The notes under the pieces: generated by a model | The model's input: only the letters and a program-made list of their open reading frames with translations | Database searches by the model: none | Told to the model about the DNA's origin: nothing | Origin: Streptomyces sp. McG3 | GTDB lineage: Bacteria; Actinomycetota; Actinomycetes; Streptomycetales; Streptomycetaceae | NCBI RefSeq assembly: GCF_018619185.1 | Contig: NZ_JAAXYC010000018.1 | Location: 1 to 53,463, forward strand | Length of the DNA: 53,463 bases | Direction: 5' to 3' | Part shown: one piece after another, positions 32,303-40,505 of the stretch | Layout: the number at the start of each line of letters is the position of its first letter | Numbering within the stretch: the stretch's first letter is position 1 | Made by a program: the position numbers and the translations under genes

Positions 32303-33493
32303 GTGGTCCAGATCTGGGCAGGTACGGACATCGGCAAGACCCACCATCATTGTGTGGTTCTGGACGCCGAGGGCAAGCGGTTGATGTCGAGGCGGGTTCT
32401 GAACGATGAGCCGGAACTACTGGCCCTGCTCGGCGATGTGTTGGCCCTCGCCGAAGACGTGGTCTGGGCGGTCGACGTCGCCGACGGCATGGCAGCACTG
32501 TGGATCAACGTGCTTCTCAATCACAGGCAGCGGCTCGTCTATATACCGGGCCTGGCGGTCAATCGGGCATCGGCCGGCTATCGGGGCATGGGCAAGACCG
32601 ACGCCAAGGACGCGACCGTCATCGCCGATCAAGCCCGGATGCGCCGGGACCTGACGGTCCTGCGGCCTGACGAAGAGAATGTCGTCGAGCTCAGGGTTCT
32701 CACTGACCGACGCTCTGACCTCAACGCGGACCGCACCCGTCGGATTAATCGCCTTCGCGGCCAACTCACCGGAATCTTCCCTGCGCTGGAACGCGTACTC
32801 GATCTCGGCAACGCCGGCCCGCTGATCCTGCTGAGCGGCTACCAGACCCCGGCTGCCCTGCGCCGCACAGGCCGCACCCGGCTGGAGACGTGGCTCAGGA
32901 ACCGTAAGGTCCGCGGCGCCGATGCCCTCGCCGAGACAGCCCTGGAGGCAGCTGGGCGTCAGCACACCGCTGTCCCTGGGGAGAAGATCACCGCGCAAGT
33001 GATCCATACCCTGGCGAAGGAGGTGATCGGCCTCAACGAGCAGATCGCGGAGATCGACAAGCTGATTGCGGCTCGGTTCCGCGAGCACGAGCTCGCCGAG
33101 GTGATCTCCAGCATGCCCGGGATCGGTACGTTGCTGGGCGCCGAGTTCCTGGCGGCCACCGCCGGCGACATGAGCCGTTTCGGCAGCTCCGACTGCCTTG
33201 CCAGCTTCGCGGGTGTCGCTCCGGTACCACGGGACTCCGACAATGTCAGCGGCAATCTGCACCGGCCTCGGCGCTATCACCGCGGCCTCCAACGAGTCTT
33301 TTATACCTCCGCGCTGATCAGTATCCGCAGTTGCGATGCGTCCCGTCGCTTCTACGAACGCAAGCGCGCTGAAGGCAAACGGCACACCCAGGCAGTCCTC
33401 GCGCTGGCCCGGCGACGGGTGAACGTTCTGTGGGCCTTGATTCGTGACGGACGGTGCTTTCAACATGAACTTCCCGTCACAGAAGCGGCTTGA
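32303..33493 (+). CDS. IS110-family transposase (DEDD, RuvC-like)
   Basis: A 396-residue recombinase. N-terminal RuvC-like domain: AGTDIGKTHHHCVVLD (first Asp), WAVDVADGMAALW (second acidic residue), KTDAKDATVIADQARM (last Asp pair). A helical middle region is followed by the C-terminal Tnp domain with the Ser-bearing SMPGIGTLLGAEFLAATAGD and SCLASFAGVAPV-like core (here DCLASFAGVAPVPRDSD). GTG 32303 is preceded by GGAGGA. Complete and plausibly active. Confidence 0.93.
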   Translation: MVQIWAGTDIGKTHHHCVVLDAEGKRLMSRRVLNDEPELLALLGDVLALAEDVVWAVDVADGMAALWINVLLNHRQRLVYIPGLAVNRASAGYRGMGKTDAKDATVIADQARMRRDLTVLRPDEENVVELRVLTDRRSDLNADRTRRINRLRGQLTGIFPALERVLDLGNAGPLILLSGYQTPAALRRTGRTRLETWLRNRKVRGADALAETALEAAGRQHTAVPGEKITAQVIHTLAKEVIGLNEQIAEIDKLIAARFREHELAEVISSMPGIGTLLGAEFLAATAGDMSRFGSSDCLASFAGVAPVPRDSDNVSGNLHRPRRYHRGLQRVFYTSALISIRSCDASRRFYERKRAEGKRHTQAVLALARRRVNVLWALIRDGRCFQHELPVTEAA

Positions 33494-33509
33494 CAACGAC
33501 ATTAGGAGG

Positions 33510-33797
33510 TGCTTGCTACCCGGACGCGCGGTCGACCGGCGAAGGTCCGGTGTGAGCCTCCCCTTGAGAGCTCTGACGTGCGAGCCGTCGCCGGCCGCAT
33601 CGTCCATGTCCAGCAGACCCGCCGCTCGCAGTTCCGCCAGGAGGATCTCGTGCTGGCGAGGCCACACACCAGCTTCGGCCCAGTCCCGCAGGGGCCGCCA
33701 GGCCGTCACTCCGCTCCAACCGATCGCCTCGGCAGGCGCGCAGGCAGCAAGGGGCCACCCGTTCCCACAGGCCATCAGACACAAGTTCATCCGACAC
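33510..33797 (-). pseudogene. IS5-family transposase, N-terminal part (broken)
   Basis: ATG 33797 gives Met-Ser-Asp-Glu-Leu-Val-Ser-Asp-Gly-Leu-Trp-Glu-Arg-Val-Ala-Pro. About 35 codons usually found next in this family are missing. The frame then changes to GWSGVTAWRPLRDWAEAGVW, ELRAAGLLDMDDAAGDGSHV (catalytic Asp, Val in place changed) and GSKHLL at the IS110 junction. AHTGPSPVDRA is in a third frame. Confidence 0.78.
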
Positions 33798-34007
33798 CCG
33801 TGCACCTCTGCCGCCGCCAGCCCCAACTGCCGGGCCGTGCAGTCGAACTTATTCTGAAATGACCAGTTCGGGGGCGTTGTCAGTGCCACCGCTTACCCTG
33901 ACAGACAGCTGCCCGATGTGCCTCCCGAACACGGACGAAGCCTGCCCCACCAGGCGGCCGAACTCGGTGTGGAACCAGGGCTGGACACACAAGCTCGAGG
34001 AGGCATC

Positions 34008-35006
34008 ATGCGGATCGACGAAGCGTTCGACGACTTCCAGAGAAGTGTCAACGAGGAGGTGGGCCAGACCCGGCTCGCCCGGGAGCGGCGTGATCTGTTC
34101 AAGAGTGCGCTGATCAGCGAGCCCGATGTCACCGAGGCGTTCGGCTCAGGCTCACTGCAACGCAGCACTCAGCTCAAGCCCATCAACGACGTCGACATCA
34201 TCGTCGTCTACGACGCCGCCCAGCACCCCGACTGGGGTACTGCCGGTCTCAGCGCCGAAGACGCCCTGGACCACGCCCGTGGCCAGATCAACCGACTGCT
34301 GGGCAAGACCAACGGCAGCCACGGCAACGAAGTCCGGCTGGCACGGCCGCGAAATCACGCGGTCAAGTGCTTCCTCGACGACCCCGACGACGACACCGGC
34401 TTCACCGTCGACGTGATGCCGGCTCTCCGCCGGACCGACGGCACACTCCTCATCCCCGAGAAGCTCGCCCAGGACTGGGTGCCCGCCAACCCCGAGCACC
34501 TGATCGACCTCGTGGCCGACCGCCAGCAAGACTGGGAGCACTTCCGTCCACTGGTCCGCGTCCTGAAGCAGTGGCGTCACGACGTCGCCGTCACGGGACG
34601 GATCAAGTCGCTCGTCATCGAAGTCCTCGCTCTCGACTGCATGCCAACATCCGGTAACCGGCCCAGCGGACTGCGCGCCTTCTTCACCGCTGCGGCAGCA
34701 CGCGTCAACGAGGGCGTGAAAGACCCGGCCGAGCTGTGCGGTGAGATCCAGCCCGACCTCGACTACGACGGTCTGCAGGCCGCCCTTGCCGACGCCGCCG
34801 AGCTCGCCGACCGGGCGTGCGCGGCCGCCGCAGCTGGTGAGACCGATCAGGCCCTACGACTGTGGAAGGAGATCCTGGGCGATTCCTTCCCGGCTCCCGC
34901 CGCGCCGACCAAGCCCACAAACCCAGTGACCGGAGCCCCGGCCCTGATCACTGGCACGCCCGCGCTCATCACCCCTCGGCCGATCAAAGACGCCCCCCAG
35001 GGATGA
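34008..35006 (+). CDS. CBASS cyclic-oligonucleotide synthase (CD-NTase)
   Basis: A 332-residue nucleotidyltransferase that should sense infection and make a cyclic nucleotide second messenger. Catalytic motif FGSGSLQRSTQLKPINDVDI: Gly-Ser at 46-47, metal ligands Asp61 and Asp63. The third Asp is D135 in FTVDVMPAL. ATG 34008 has GAGGAGG upstream; a longer frame to 33918 has no ribosome site. The C-terminal ~45 residues are a Pro/Thr-rich flexible tail ending in Gly (KDAPQG), as needed for conjugation by the E1/E2 proteins encoded next. The stop overlaps the E2 start (ATGA). First gene of a type II CBASS operon. Confidence 0.92.
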   Translation: MRIDEAFDDFQRSVNEEVGQTRLARERRDLFKSALISEPDVTEAFGSGSLQRSTQLKPINDVDIIVVYDAAQHPDWGTAGLSAEDALDHARGQINRLLGKTNGSHGNEVRLARPRNHAVKCFLDDPDDDTGFTVDVMPALRRTDGTLLIPEKLAQDWVPANPEHLIDLVADRQQDWEHFRPLVRVLKQWRHDVAVTGRIKSLVIEVLALDCMPTSGNRPSGLRAFFTAAAARVNEGVKDPAELCGEIQPDLDYDGLQAALADAAELADRACAAAAAGETDQALRLWKEILGDSFPAPAAPTKPTNPVTGAPALITGTPALITPRPIKDAPQG

Positions 35007-35608
35007 CGACTGCCCCCGGCCCTCAGCCAGTCCCCATCACATGGTGGGCTTGTGAACCACACCGTTTCGAACGGGACCAACGCGAGATCACCAGTGCCTT
35101 CCCCGACCTGATCTACGACGACGATGGTGCCGGGAGCTGGCACGGCACGCTGCCTCTGTGGCCGTTCAACCGACCCCAGCCCGCACACCTCACCGAGTGG
35201 ACAGGAAGCACAGGGCTCCAGGTAGTGATGGCCTACCGGCAGGCCTATCCCATGGTGCCCCCTCACATCTGGCCTCTCGACCCGCTTCCCGAGCCGGCCG
35301 AGTGGACGCAGACACGCTGGCATGTCAACGGCGACCGCACCCTGTGTCTCCTGCGCGCCGACGCACTGTGGACCGGCCGCGAATCTGTCGTCGACCTGCT
35401 TTTGAAGGCCGCAGGGTGGAAAGTGGAGTACGCGCTGATGAAGCACGAGGCCATCACGCAGATGTCCGACTGCGGCATCGTCGAGGACGACCGCTTCGAC
35501 CACCATCTCACCCGGCCACCCGCCCACGGGAGCGCCCACGCAAGCCTGACGGCACCGCCCAACAGGGCACCGGACCACTCAGACGCCGGGGGCGAACCGT
35601 CGTGCTGA
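35003..35608 (+). CDS. CBASS E2-like conjugating protein
   Basis: A 201-residue E2-fold protein. Seen: MAYRQAYPMVPPHIWPL (the YPxxPP strand-loop of E2 folds) and HVNGDRTLCLL, with the likely catalytic Cys115 (the LCL motif of bacterial Cap2 E2 domains). The C-terminal ~45 residues are disordered. In canonical type II CBASS the E2 domain is fused to E1 as Cap2; here it is a separate protein. It would accept the synthase C-terminus from E1 and attach it to a target, priming the synthase. Overlaps both neighbours. Confidence 0.82.
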   Translation: MTTAPGPQPVPITWWACEPHRFERDQREITSAFPDLIYDDDGAGSWHGTLPLWPFNRPQPAHLTEWTGSTGLQVVMAYRQAYPMVPPHIWPLDPLPEPAEWTQTRWHVNGDRTLCLLRADALWTGRESVVDLLLKAAGWKVEYALMKHEAITQMSDCGIVEDDRFDHHLTRPPAHGSAHASLTAPPNRAPDHSDAGGEPSC

Positions 35609-36879
35609 TCCTCGTCCCCCACCACGCCGCAGCCACCATCCGTCAGGCCGGCCCCTGGGGCGGGATGACGTTGCGCGGCAACCACGAGAACCTGGCCGTC
35701 ATCCGAGGAGTTTCCACCCGCGACAGCGCGATCCTCCCCGTCAACACCTCCCCAGGCCAGAACCTGATCGCGGCCACCGGCGACGTACGCGCTTCCGGAT
35801 ACTGGTACCGCGTGGCCCCTGTACTGCACGTCTACTGGCGCCAGCTGAACGGCCGACTCGGTACAGGGCTACCTCTGCCCGCATTCCAGGAGCACCTCAC
35901 CAGCGGCTACAAGAAGCCCGGTCCCAGCCCGTACCTGGCTCTGACCTACGCGCCCAACCTCACAGATGCCTTTCCCGAACACGACGTGCCCGACACCGTC
36001 GCCTGGCGTGTCGGGCGCGACGGCGCGTACCCCCTCAACTGTCTCGTCGAGCCGTCGACCACCGGCATCAGCCAAATCCATGACCATTGGCCCGTCAAGG
36101 ACCTCCAGACAGCACATGTCATGCTCGTCGGCGCCGGCAGCATCGGATCCGCCACCGCACATGCTCTCGCCGGCTACGGCATCGGACACCTCACCCTCGT
36201 CGACCCCGACCGTCTCTCCTGGCACAACCTCGTACGCCACACCACCAGCCGCCGCCACGTCGGCCGCCCTAAAGTCACAGCTCTCGCCGAGGAACTCACC
36301 GAGCTCCGCCCGGACACCACCGTCACCCCTTTGGTCCTCGACGTCATCGATGACGCCGACCTGATCAGAACGCTGCTTCCCCATAGCGACCTTGTCCTTT
36401 GCACGGCCGACGGCGTTGCCGCCCGCCGTGTCACCGGTCACCTCGCCCACCGCGCAGGAATCCCCGCTGTCATGGCCTGCGTCCTGCAGGACGGCGCCCT
36501 GGGCGAAATCCTGCGGCTGAGGCCCTGGCGCCAGCACGGATGCCTCACCTGCAGGCGCCAGACACTCGCCGAACACGGCGGCATCGACCCCGAACCTGCT
36601 CTCGACGCCGGATACGGCACCGGCACACGACACCGTCCGATGACCGCTGTCGGCCCCGACCTCCACCTCGTCGCCCATCTCGCAGCCAAGACCGCCATCG
36701 CCACTCTGCTGGAACGCTTCGGGCACCCCGACCAGCGATTGCCCGGCGAACACGGCCTCATCAGCCTTCGCCGACAGCCCGACTGCGCACCGCCCTTCGA
36801 CCTCAGCCGAACCGGCGAAATCCGGTGGCTCCCCGCCACACCACCACGCCCCGGATGCGCCACCTGCGAAACACCATGA
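35602..36879 (+). CDS. CBASS E1-like ThiF/UBA adenylating enzyme
   Basis: A 425-residue protein. The adenylation domain begins near 170 with VMLVGAGSIGSATAHALAGY (nucleotide loop 177-183). Then come LTLVDPDRLSWHNLVRH (Asp and Asn-x-x-Arg for ATP/Mg), VGRPKVTAL and the strand LVLCTADGVAARR. Cys-rich GCLTCRRQTL provides candidate zinc or thioester cysteines. The N-terminal ~160 residues are a separate domain I cannot assign. GTG 35602 overlaps the E2 stop; an internal ATG at 35665 region is a possible later start. It should activate the C-terminal Gly of the CD-NTase. Confidence 0.85.
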   Translation: MLILVPHHAAATIRQAGPWGGMTLRGNHENLAVIRGVSTRDSAILPVNTSPGQNLIAATGDVRASGYWYRVAPVLHVYWRQLNGRLGTGLPLPAFQEHLTSGYKKPGPSPYLALTYAPNLTDAFPEHDVPDTVAWRVGRDGAYPLNCLVEPSTTGISQIHDHWPVKDLQTAHVMLVGAGSIGSATAHALAGYGIGHLTLVDPDRLSWHNLVRHTTSRRHVGRPKVTALAEELTELRPDTTVTPLVLDVIDDADLIRTLLPHSDLVLCTADGVAARRVTGHLAHRAGIPAVMACVLQDGALGEILRLRPWRQHGCLTCRRQTLAEHGGIDPEPALDAGYGTGTRHRPMTAVGPDLHLVAHLAAKTAIATLLERFGHPDQRLPGEHGLISLRRQPDCAPPFDLSRTGEIRWLPATPPRPGCATCETP

Positions 36880-37361
36880 CCCCGCGCCCCGTCACCGCTG
36901 TACACCTCACCCAGGGGGCCCTGCGCGTCATCACCGACGAACTTCGAACCGCCGACAGAAGCAGGGAAACCGGCGGCATCCTGCTGGGACATCACGTCCA
37001 CAACATGGTGACCGTCCAGCACGCCGGAACCCCCGGGCCCGAAGCGGTTCAAACTCCTACTTACTTCCTTCGTGACCTGGCCCACGCCCAGGCCCTTGCC
37101 GACGATGCCTACGCCCAGGACCACAGCGTCTGGATCGGTGAATGGCACACCCACCCCGCCAGCCGCCCCGTCCCCAGCTCCCGCGATGCATCTACCTACC
37201 ACCAGCTCCTCAACAACCCCGAACTCGCCTTCCACAGCTTCATCGCCGTCATCCTCGGCCAGCGGGGACCGCAGTGGGACGTCACCGCATGGTCCTGCCG
37301 CGACAACACGATCACCCAGGTCGCCTTGCACGGCCTGCCGCATCAGCCGCTGCATCGGTAA
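36876..37361 (+). CDS. CBASS JAB/JAMM isopeptidase (Cap3-like)
   Basis: A 161-residue JAB-domain metalloprotease. Catalytic Glu31 is in RETGGILLGHH. The metal site is GEWHTHPASRPVPSSRDAST: His91, His93 and Asp104 in the His-x-His-x10-Asp pattern. It should remove the synthase from its conjugates and so limit priming, as shown for Cap3. ATG overlaps the E1 stop. The domain is complete and without extra regions. Confidence 0.9.
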   Translation: MTPRPVTAVHLTQGALRVITDELRTADRSRETGGILLGHHVHNMVTVQHAGTPGPEAVQTPTYFLRDLAHAQALADDAYAQDHSVWIGEWHTHPASRPVPSSRDASTYHQLLNNPELAFHSFIAVILGQRGPQWDVTAWSCRDNTITQVALHGLPHQPLHR

Positions 37362-37421
37362 AGGCCTAACGGCAGCGTGACTTTCACAGCAGCCCACACA
37401 CCCCGCCCCCGGAGAGTGACC

Positions 37422-38897
37422 ATGGAACCGCTGCCCGCGCCGAGCCCCACCAGTGTCAGAATCACCGGCGACCACTACCAGTGGCTCATCGCCTGGACCG
37501 GCTGCCTCACCCTCCTGCGCGAGAACGCCATCCACACCGCCAACCCCGTCATTTCCGTCGGCGTCGAAGCCGACGACGCAGGCAACCTCGACGATGTCGT
37601 CCTGCGCCGCCGCACCCCACCCCACACATATGCCCAGGTCAAATACACCGTCAGCAGTACCACGCCCGTCAACGAGGATTACCTCACCAAGCCGAGCCCC
37701 ACCGGCGGCCCATCGATCCTTAGGAAGATCGCCACGACATGGCGCACTCTCACCGCCGACGGCATCGATGCCGACCTTGCGATCATCACCAACCGGGCCC
37801 CGGACCCCAACGACCCCCTCATCGCCGTTCGGGACTCACGCACTCAGCTACTCCTGCCCAAGGCGGCTCATGGAACCGCACGCGCGAAAACCGGGCAGGC
37901 ACGAACTCGCTGGGCCCAGAACGCCGAGCTGAACGAGAGCGAACTCCACGACCTCCTCTCCCGCCTGCGCTTCGACTTCTCCCGAGAACTACGGCACGTG
38001 CAGGAGCAGTTGCAACTCCTGATGGCCGTCTGCGGCCTCCGCAACGACAGCCACGCGGTCGACGAGGGCGCCAACTGGGTCGCCCAGCAGGTCCGCGACG
38101 GCCACCGCACCCTTACCCTCGACATGGTCAAGACAGCCGTCGACAGCCTCGCCCTCAAGACGGGTCCCGCTCACGCGATTTTGTCGATCGCCACCCTCAA
38201 ACCCGACCCGCTCGCTGCCGAAGCTGATCACGTCATCAACTGGATCGACCGGTTCGAAACCGACTCCGCATATACCAAACGGCGCCCGCTCGCACCGGCC
38301 ACCTGGGAACAGCTCCAGGACGACATCGAGGCAGCCCCCGCCCGCCTGCCCGGCCGCACCAACATCTCCGTATCAGGAAGCTTCCGCCTCGCCCCCGCGT
38401 TCCTGACCGGCACATCTTTCCGTATGGTCACCGGTGCCGATCTCGCCGTTCTCCAGCGTGGAGACCTGTGGTCCACTCGTGACACCTATGACACCGAATG
38501 CGACCCCGCAGTCAAGGAGTACGACATCGGCCAAGGTGACGACCTCGCCGTCGGCATCAACGTCACGGTCAAGGAACAAGACTTCACCCAGGATGTCCTC
38601 GAATACCTCGAAGGACAGAACATCCCCGCATCCAGACTCCTCATCTTCACGCCACCAGCCGGCCCAAAGGACCGCTCGGTCCTCGACAGCCCCGCCGCCA
38701 ACGCGCTCGCTGTCGGCATCCGCGATGCCCTGCGCCGGCCCAGCCGCGCCACTCCCCGGCTCCACCTTTTCCTCGCCTGTCCCATGGGGCTCGCTCTCCT
38801 CCTCGGCCACCGTTGGAACCGGCTGCGACCGACCGTGGTGTACGAAGACGTGAGCACGGCACAGGTATACGAGCCAGCCTTCTTCATTCAAGCCTGA
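37422..38897 (+). CDS. CBASS effector: nuclease-SAVED protein (Cap4-like)
   Basis: A 491-residue effector. The N-terminal half looks like a PD-(D/E)XK nuclease of the Cap4/DUF4297 type: SVGVEADDAGNLDDVVLRRR followed by YAQVKYTV (catalytic Asp ... Gln-x-Lys). The C-terminal ~200 residues are a SAVED ligand domain: SGSFRLAPAFLTGTSF, RLLIFTPPAGPKDRSVLD, and RLHLFLACPMGLALLLGHRW with the VVYEDV end strand. ATG 37422 follows GGAG at 7 bases; GTG 37377 is an alternative. Binding of a cyclic (probably tri-) nucleotide should activate DNA cleavage and kill the infected cell. Confidence 0.88.
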   Translation: MEPLPAPSPTSVRITGDHYQWLIAWTGCLTLLRENAIHTANPVISVGVEADDAGNLDDVVLRRRTPPHTYAQVKYTVSSTTPVNEDYLTKPSPTGGPSILRKIATTWRTLTADGIDADLAIITNRAPDPNDPLIAVRDSRTQLLLPKAAHGTARAKTGQARTRWAQNAELNESELHDLLSRLRFDFSRELRHVQEQLQLLMAVCGLRNDSHAVDEGANWVAQQVRDGHRTLTLDMVKTAVDSLALKTGPAHAILSIATLKPDPLAAEADHVINWIDRFETDSAYTKRRPLAPATWEQLQDDIEAAPARLPGRTNISVSGSFRLAPAFLTGTSFRMVTGADLAVLQRGDLWSTRDTYDTECDPAVKEYDIGQGDDLAVGINVTVKEQDFTQDVLEYLEGQNIPASRLLIFTPPAGPKDRSVLDSPAANALAVGIRDALRRPSRATPRLHLFLACPMGLALLLGHRWNRLRPTVVYEDVSTAQVYEPAFFIQA

Positions 38898-39344
38898 CTG
38901 GACGGCGGGGCACCAAGGTGACTTTCTCTACGCCCGTGCCGCCAAGCCTGCGGGCTACCAAGGACCAGCAGCCATCCGATACCAGGCAGCTTCTCAGCAA
39001 CCTGAAGAAGCTACTGTTCCTCCGAGGCAGAAGACAGCACCGCCCGTTGAGCGAAGGTGCCGCCCTTTCGGCCGTGACGCCTCAGCAGAGCGAGCGTCAG
39101 CGCGGTCAGACATCCCTCATCGGCAGACGCCCAGATGGCACCACCACCTGGAGCAGCCTCTGGGAAGGCCGGTGCGAGTGCTTGAGCCCCTGGTTGGCGA
39201 TCCGCTCGGCTACGCCGCGCACAGTGGAAGGCCACAACACCTCAGCTGGTGACGGTCACGGTGGACGGCACTCCCCACCTTGTCCCCCAACGGCTCGCCA
39301 AAGCGTACGAGCGCGGCCTGCTCCGCCCCGAAAGCTGACCCCAC
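38898..39344. other. gap between CBASS operon and CobW fragment
   Basis: No firm gene. A 32-codon frame ending at 39341 (…VTVTVDGTPHLVPQRLAKAYERG…) lies just before the CobW start and could be the remains of a small zinc-locus gene, but it has no ribosome site. The rest has coding-like GC but stops in all frames, so it may be decayed sequence. Confidence 0.35.
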
Positions 39345-39631
39345 ATGCACGACGCACCCTCGCCGCGCCTCCCCGTCACCGTCCTGTCGGGGTTCCTCGG
39401 TGCCGGAAAGACCACCCTGCTCAACCATGTCCTCGGAAACCGCGAAGGTATGCGCGTCGCCGTCATCGTCAACGACATGAGCGAGGTGAACATCGACGCC
39501 GCCCTCGTCCGCGGCGGTGAGTCCGCCCTGTCGCGCACCGAGGAACGCCTGGTCGAGATGACCAATGGGTGCATTTGCTGCACTCTGCGCGACGATCTGC
39601 TGGAGGAAGTGGACCGGCTGGCGCGCGAGAG
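39345..39631 (+). pseudogene. CobW-type GTPase (zinc metallochaperone), N-terminal fragment
   Basis: ATG 39345 starts [20 protein letters not shown]. Walker A is [15 protein letters not shown], followed by [18 protein letters not shown] and the metal motif [13 protein letters not shown] (CxCC type). Homology ends at Arg-Leu-Ala-Arg-Glu near 39631, after which the frame runs into unrelated sequence and stops at 39656. The missing part starts at 43272. Intact proteins of this COG0523 family supply zinc to enzymes during starvation. Interrupted by a 3.64-kb insertion. Confidence 0.88.
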
Positions 39632-39715
39632 AACTGGAGTACGCGCGGGTTCGTAGGCGGTCTCCGACCGCGACTTGTTGCATGTCGGCAGGTCCGGGAC
39701 CTGTGTTCGACGTGT
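39632..39715. other. short foreign segment between CobW break and IS256-type element
   Basis: About 85 bases that match neither CobW nor the IS256-type terminal repeat. They are probably a remnant of an earlier insertion or deletion event at this hot spot. Confidence 0.4.
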
Positions 39716-39755
39716 GGGACTGTCAAACGAGCGGTGTAACTCGGGTTGTTGAGGG

Positions 39756-40505
39756 TTACTGGCGTGCTGCGGAGAGTCGGCCGTCGAAGGTGATATCGAA
39801 GGCGTTGAGAGCGGTTTTCCAGCGCATGGTCCAGCGGGCCTGGCCCTTGCCGGTCGGGTCGAGCGACATGATCGCCATGTAGACGCACTTCAGGGCGGCC
39901 TGTTCGTTCGGGAAGTGCCCCCGGGCTTTCACCGCCCGGCGGATCCTGGCGTTGACGGACTCGATCGCGTTGGTGGTGCAGACGATGCGGCGGATCTCAA
40001 TGTCGAAGCGCAGGAACGGGGTGAACTCCTCCCACGCGTTCTCCCAGAGCCTGACGATCGCCGGATACTTCTTGCCCCATGCGTCGGCGAACTCCGCGAA
40101 CCGATCGAGGGCCGCGTCCTCGGTCGCCGCGGTGTAGACGGGCTTGAGGACCTTGGCGATCTTGTCCCAGTCCTGGCGGGCGGCATAGCGGAAGGAGTTC
40201 CGCAGCAGATGGACCACGCAGGTCTGCACGACGGTGCGGGGCCAGACGGTCTCGACCGCGTCGGGCAGGCCCTTGAGCCCGTCGCATACGAGCATGAGGA
40301 CGTCGTTCACGCCGCGGTTCTTGATCTCGGTGAGGATGTGCATCCAGTGCTTGGCGCCCTCGCCGCCGTCGCCGGCCCACAGCCCGAGAATGTCCCGCCG
40401 GCCCTCGACGGTGACGGCCAGGGCGACGTAGATGGGCCGGTTGGCGACCGCGCCGTCGCGGATCTTTACGTGGATGGCGTCGATGAAGACCACCGGGTAG
40501 ACGGC
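39756..40505 (-). pseudogene. IS256-family (Mutator-type) transposase, C-terminal part
   Basis: Continues from the IS30 junction as Val-Tyr-Pro-Val-Val-Phe-Ile-Asp-Ala-Ile-His-Val-Lys-Ile-Arg (first catalytic Asp). Then come VNDVLMLVCDGLKGLPDAVE (second Asp), CVVHLLRNSFRYA and FTPFLRFDIEIRRIVCTTNAIESVN (region of the catalytic Glu). Stop TAA at 39756. Frame is intact; only the IS30 insertion breaks it. Confidence 0.88.

Larger units (their letters stand above)
32070..33507 (+). mobile_element. IS110-family insertion sequence
   Basis: An intact 1.44-kb element inside the IS5-type gene. Joining the flanks at the shared GG (32070-32071 and 33508-33509) restores Gly-Ser-Lys-His-His-Leu-Ser-Thr-Asp-Arg-His of the transposase. 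A 4-base shift of the junction is also possible because AGG is repeated. There are no terminal inverted repeats and no long duplication, as expected for IS110. The element has a 230-base leader and only about 14 bases after the stop. Confidence 0.82.
31489..33857 (-). mobile_element. decayed IS5-family element interrupted by an IS110-family element
   Basis: TCAGAATGAAGTTCG (31489-31503) and CGAACTTATTCTGA (33844-33857) are near-perfect inverted terminal repeats. Between them is an IS5-type transposase gene on the minus strand, cut in two by an IS110 element and damaged by frameshifts and an internal deletion. The transposase stop codon lies in the left repeat. Confidence 0.75.

Noticed and set aside
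32417..33889. 490-codon minus-strand frame across the IS110 gene
   Set aside because: Only its first ~120 codons resemble IS5 transposase; the rest is antisense to the IS110 transposase.
33877..33899. TTGTCA ... TACCCT as a promoter of the CBASS operon
   Set aside because: Only 11 bases separate the two hexamers, too few for a normal sigma-70-type promoter.
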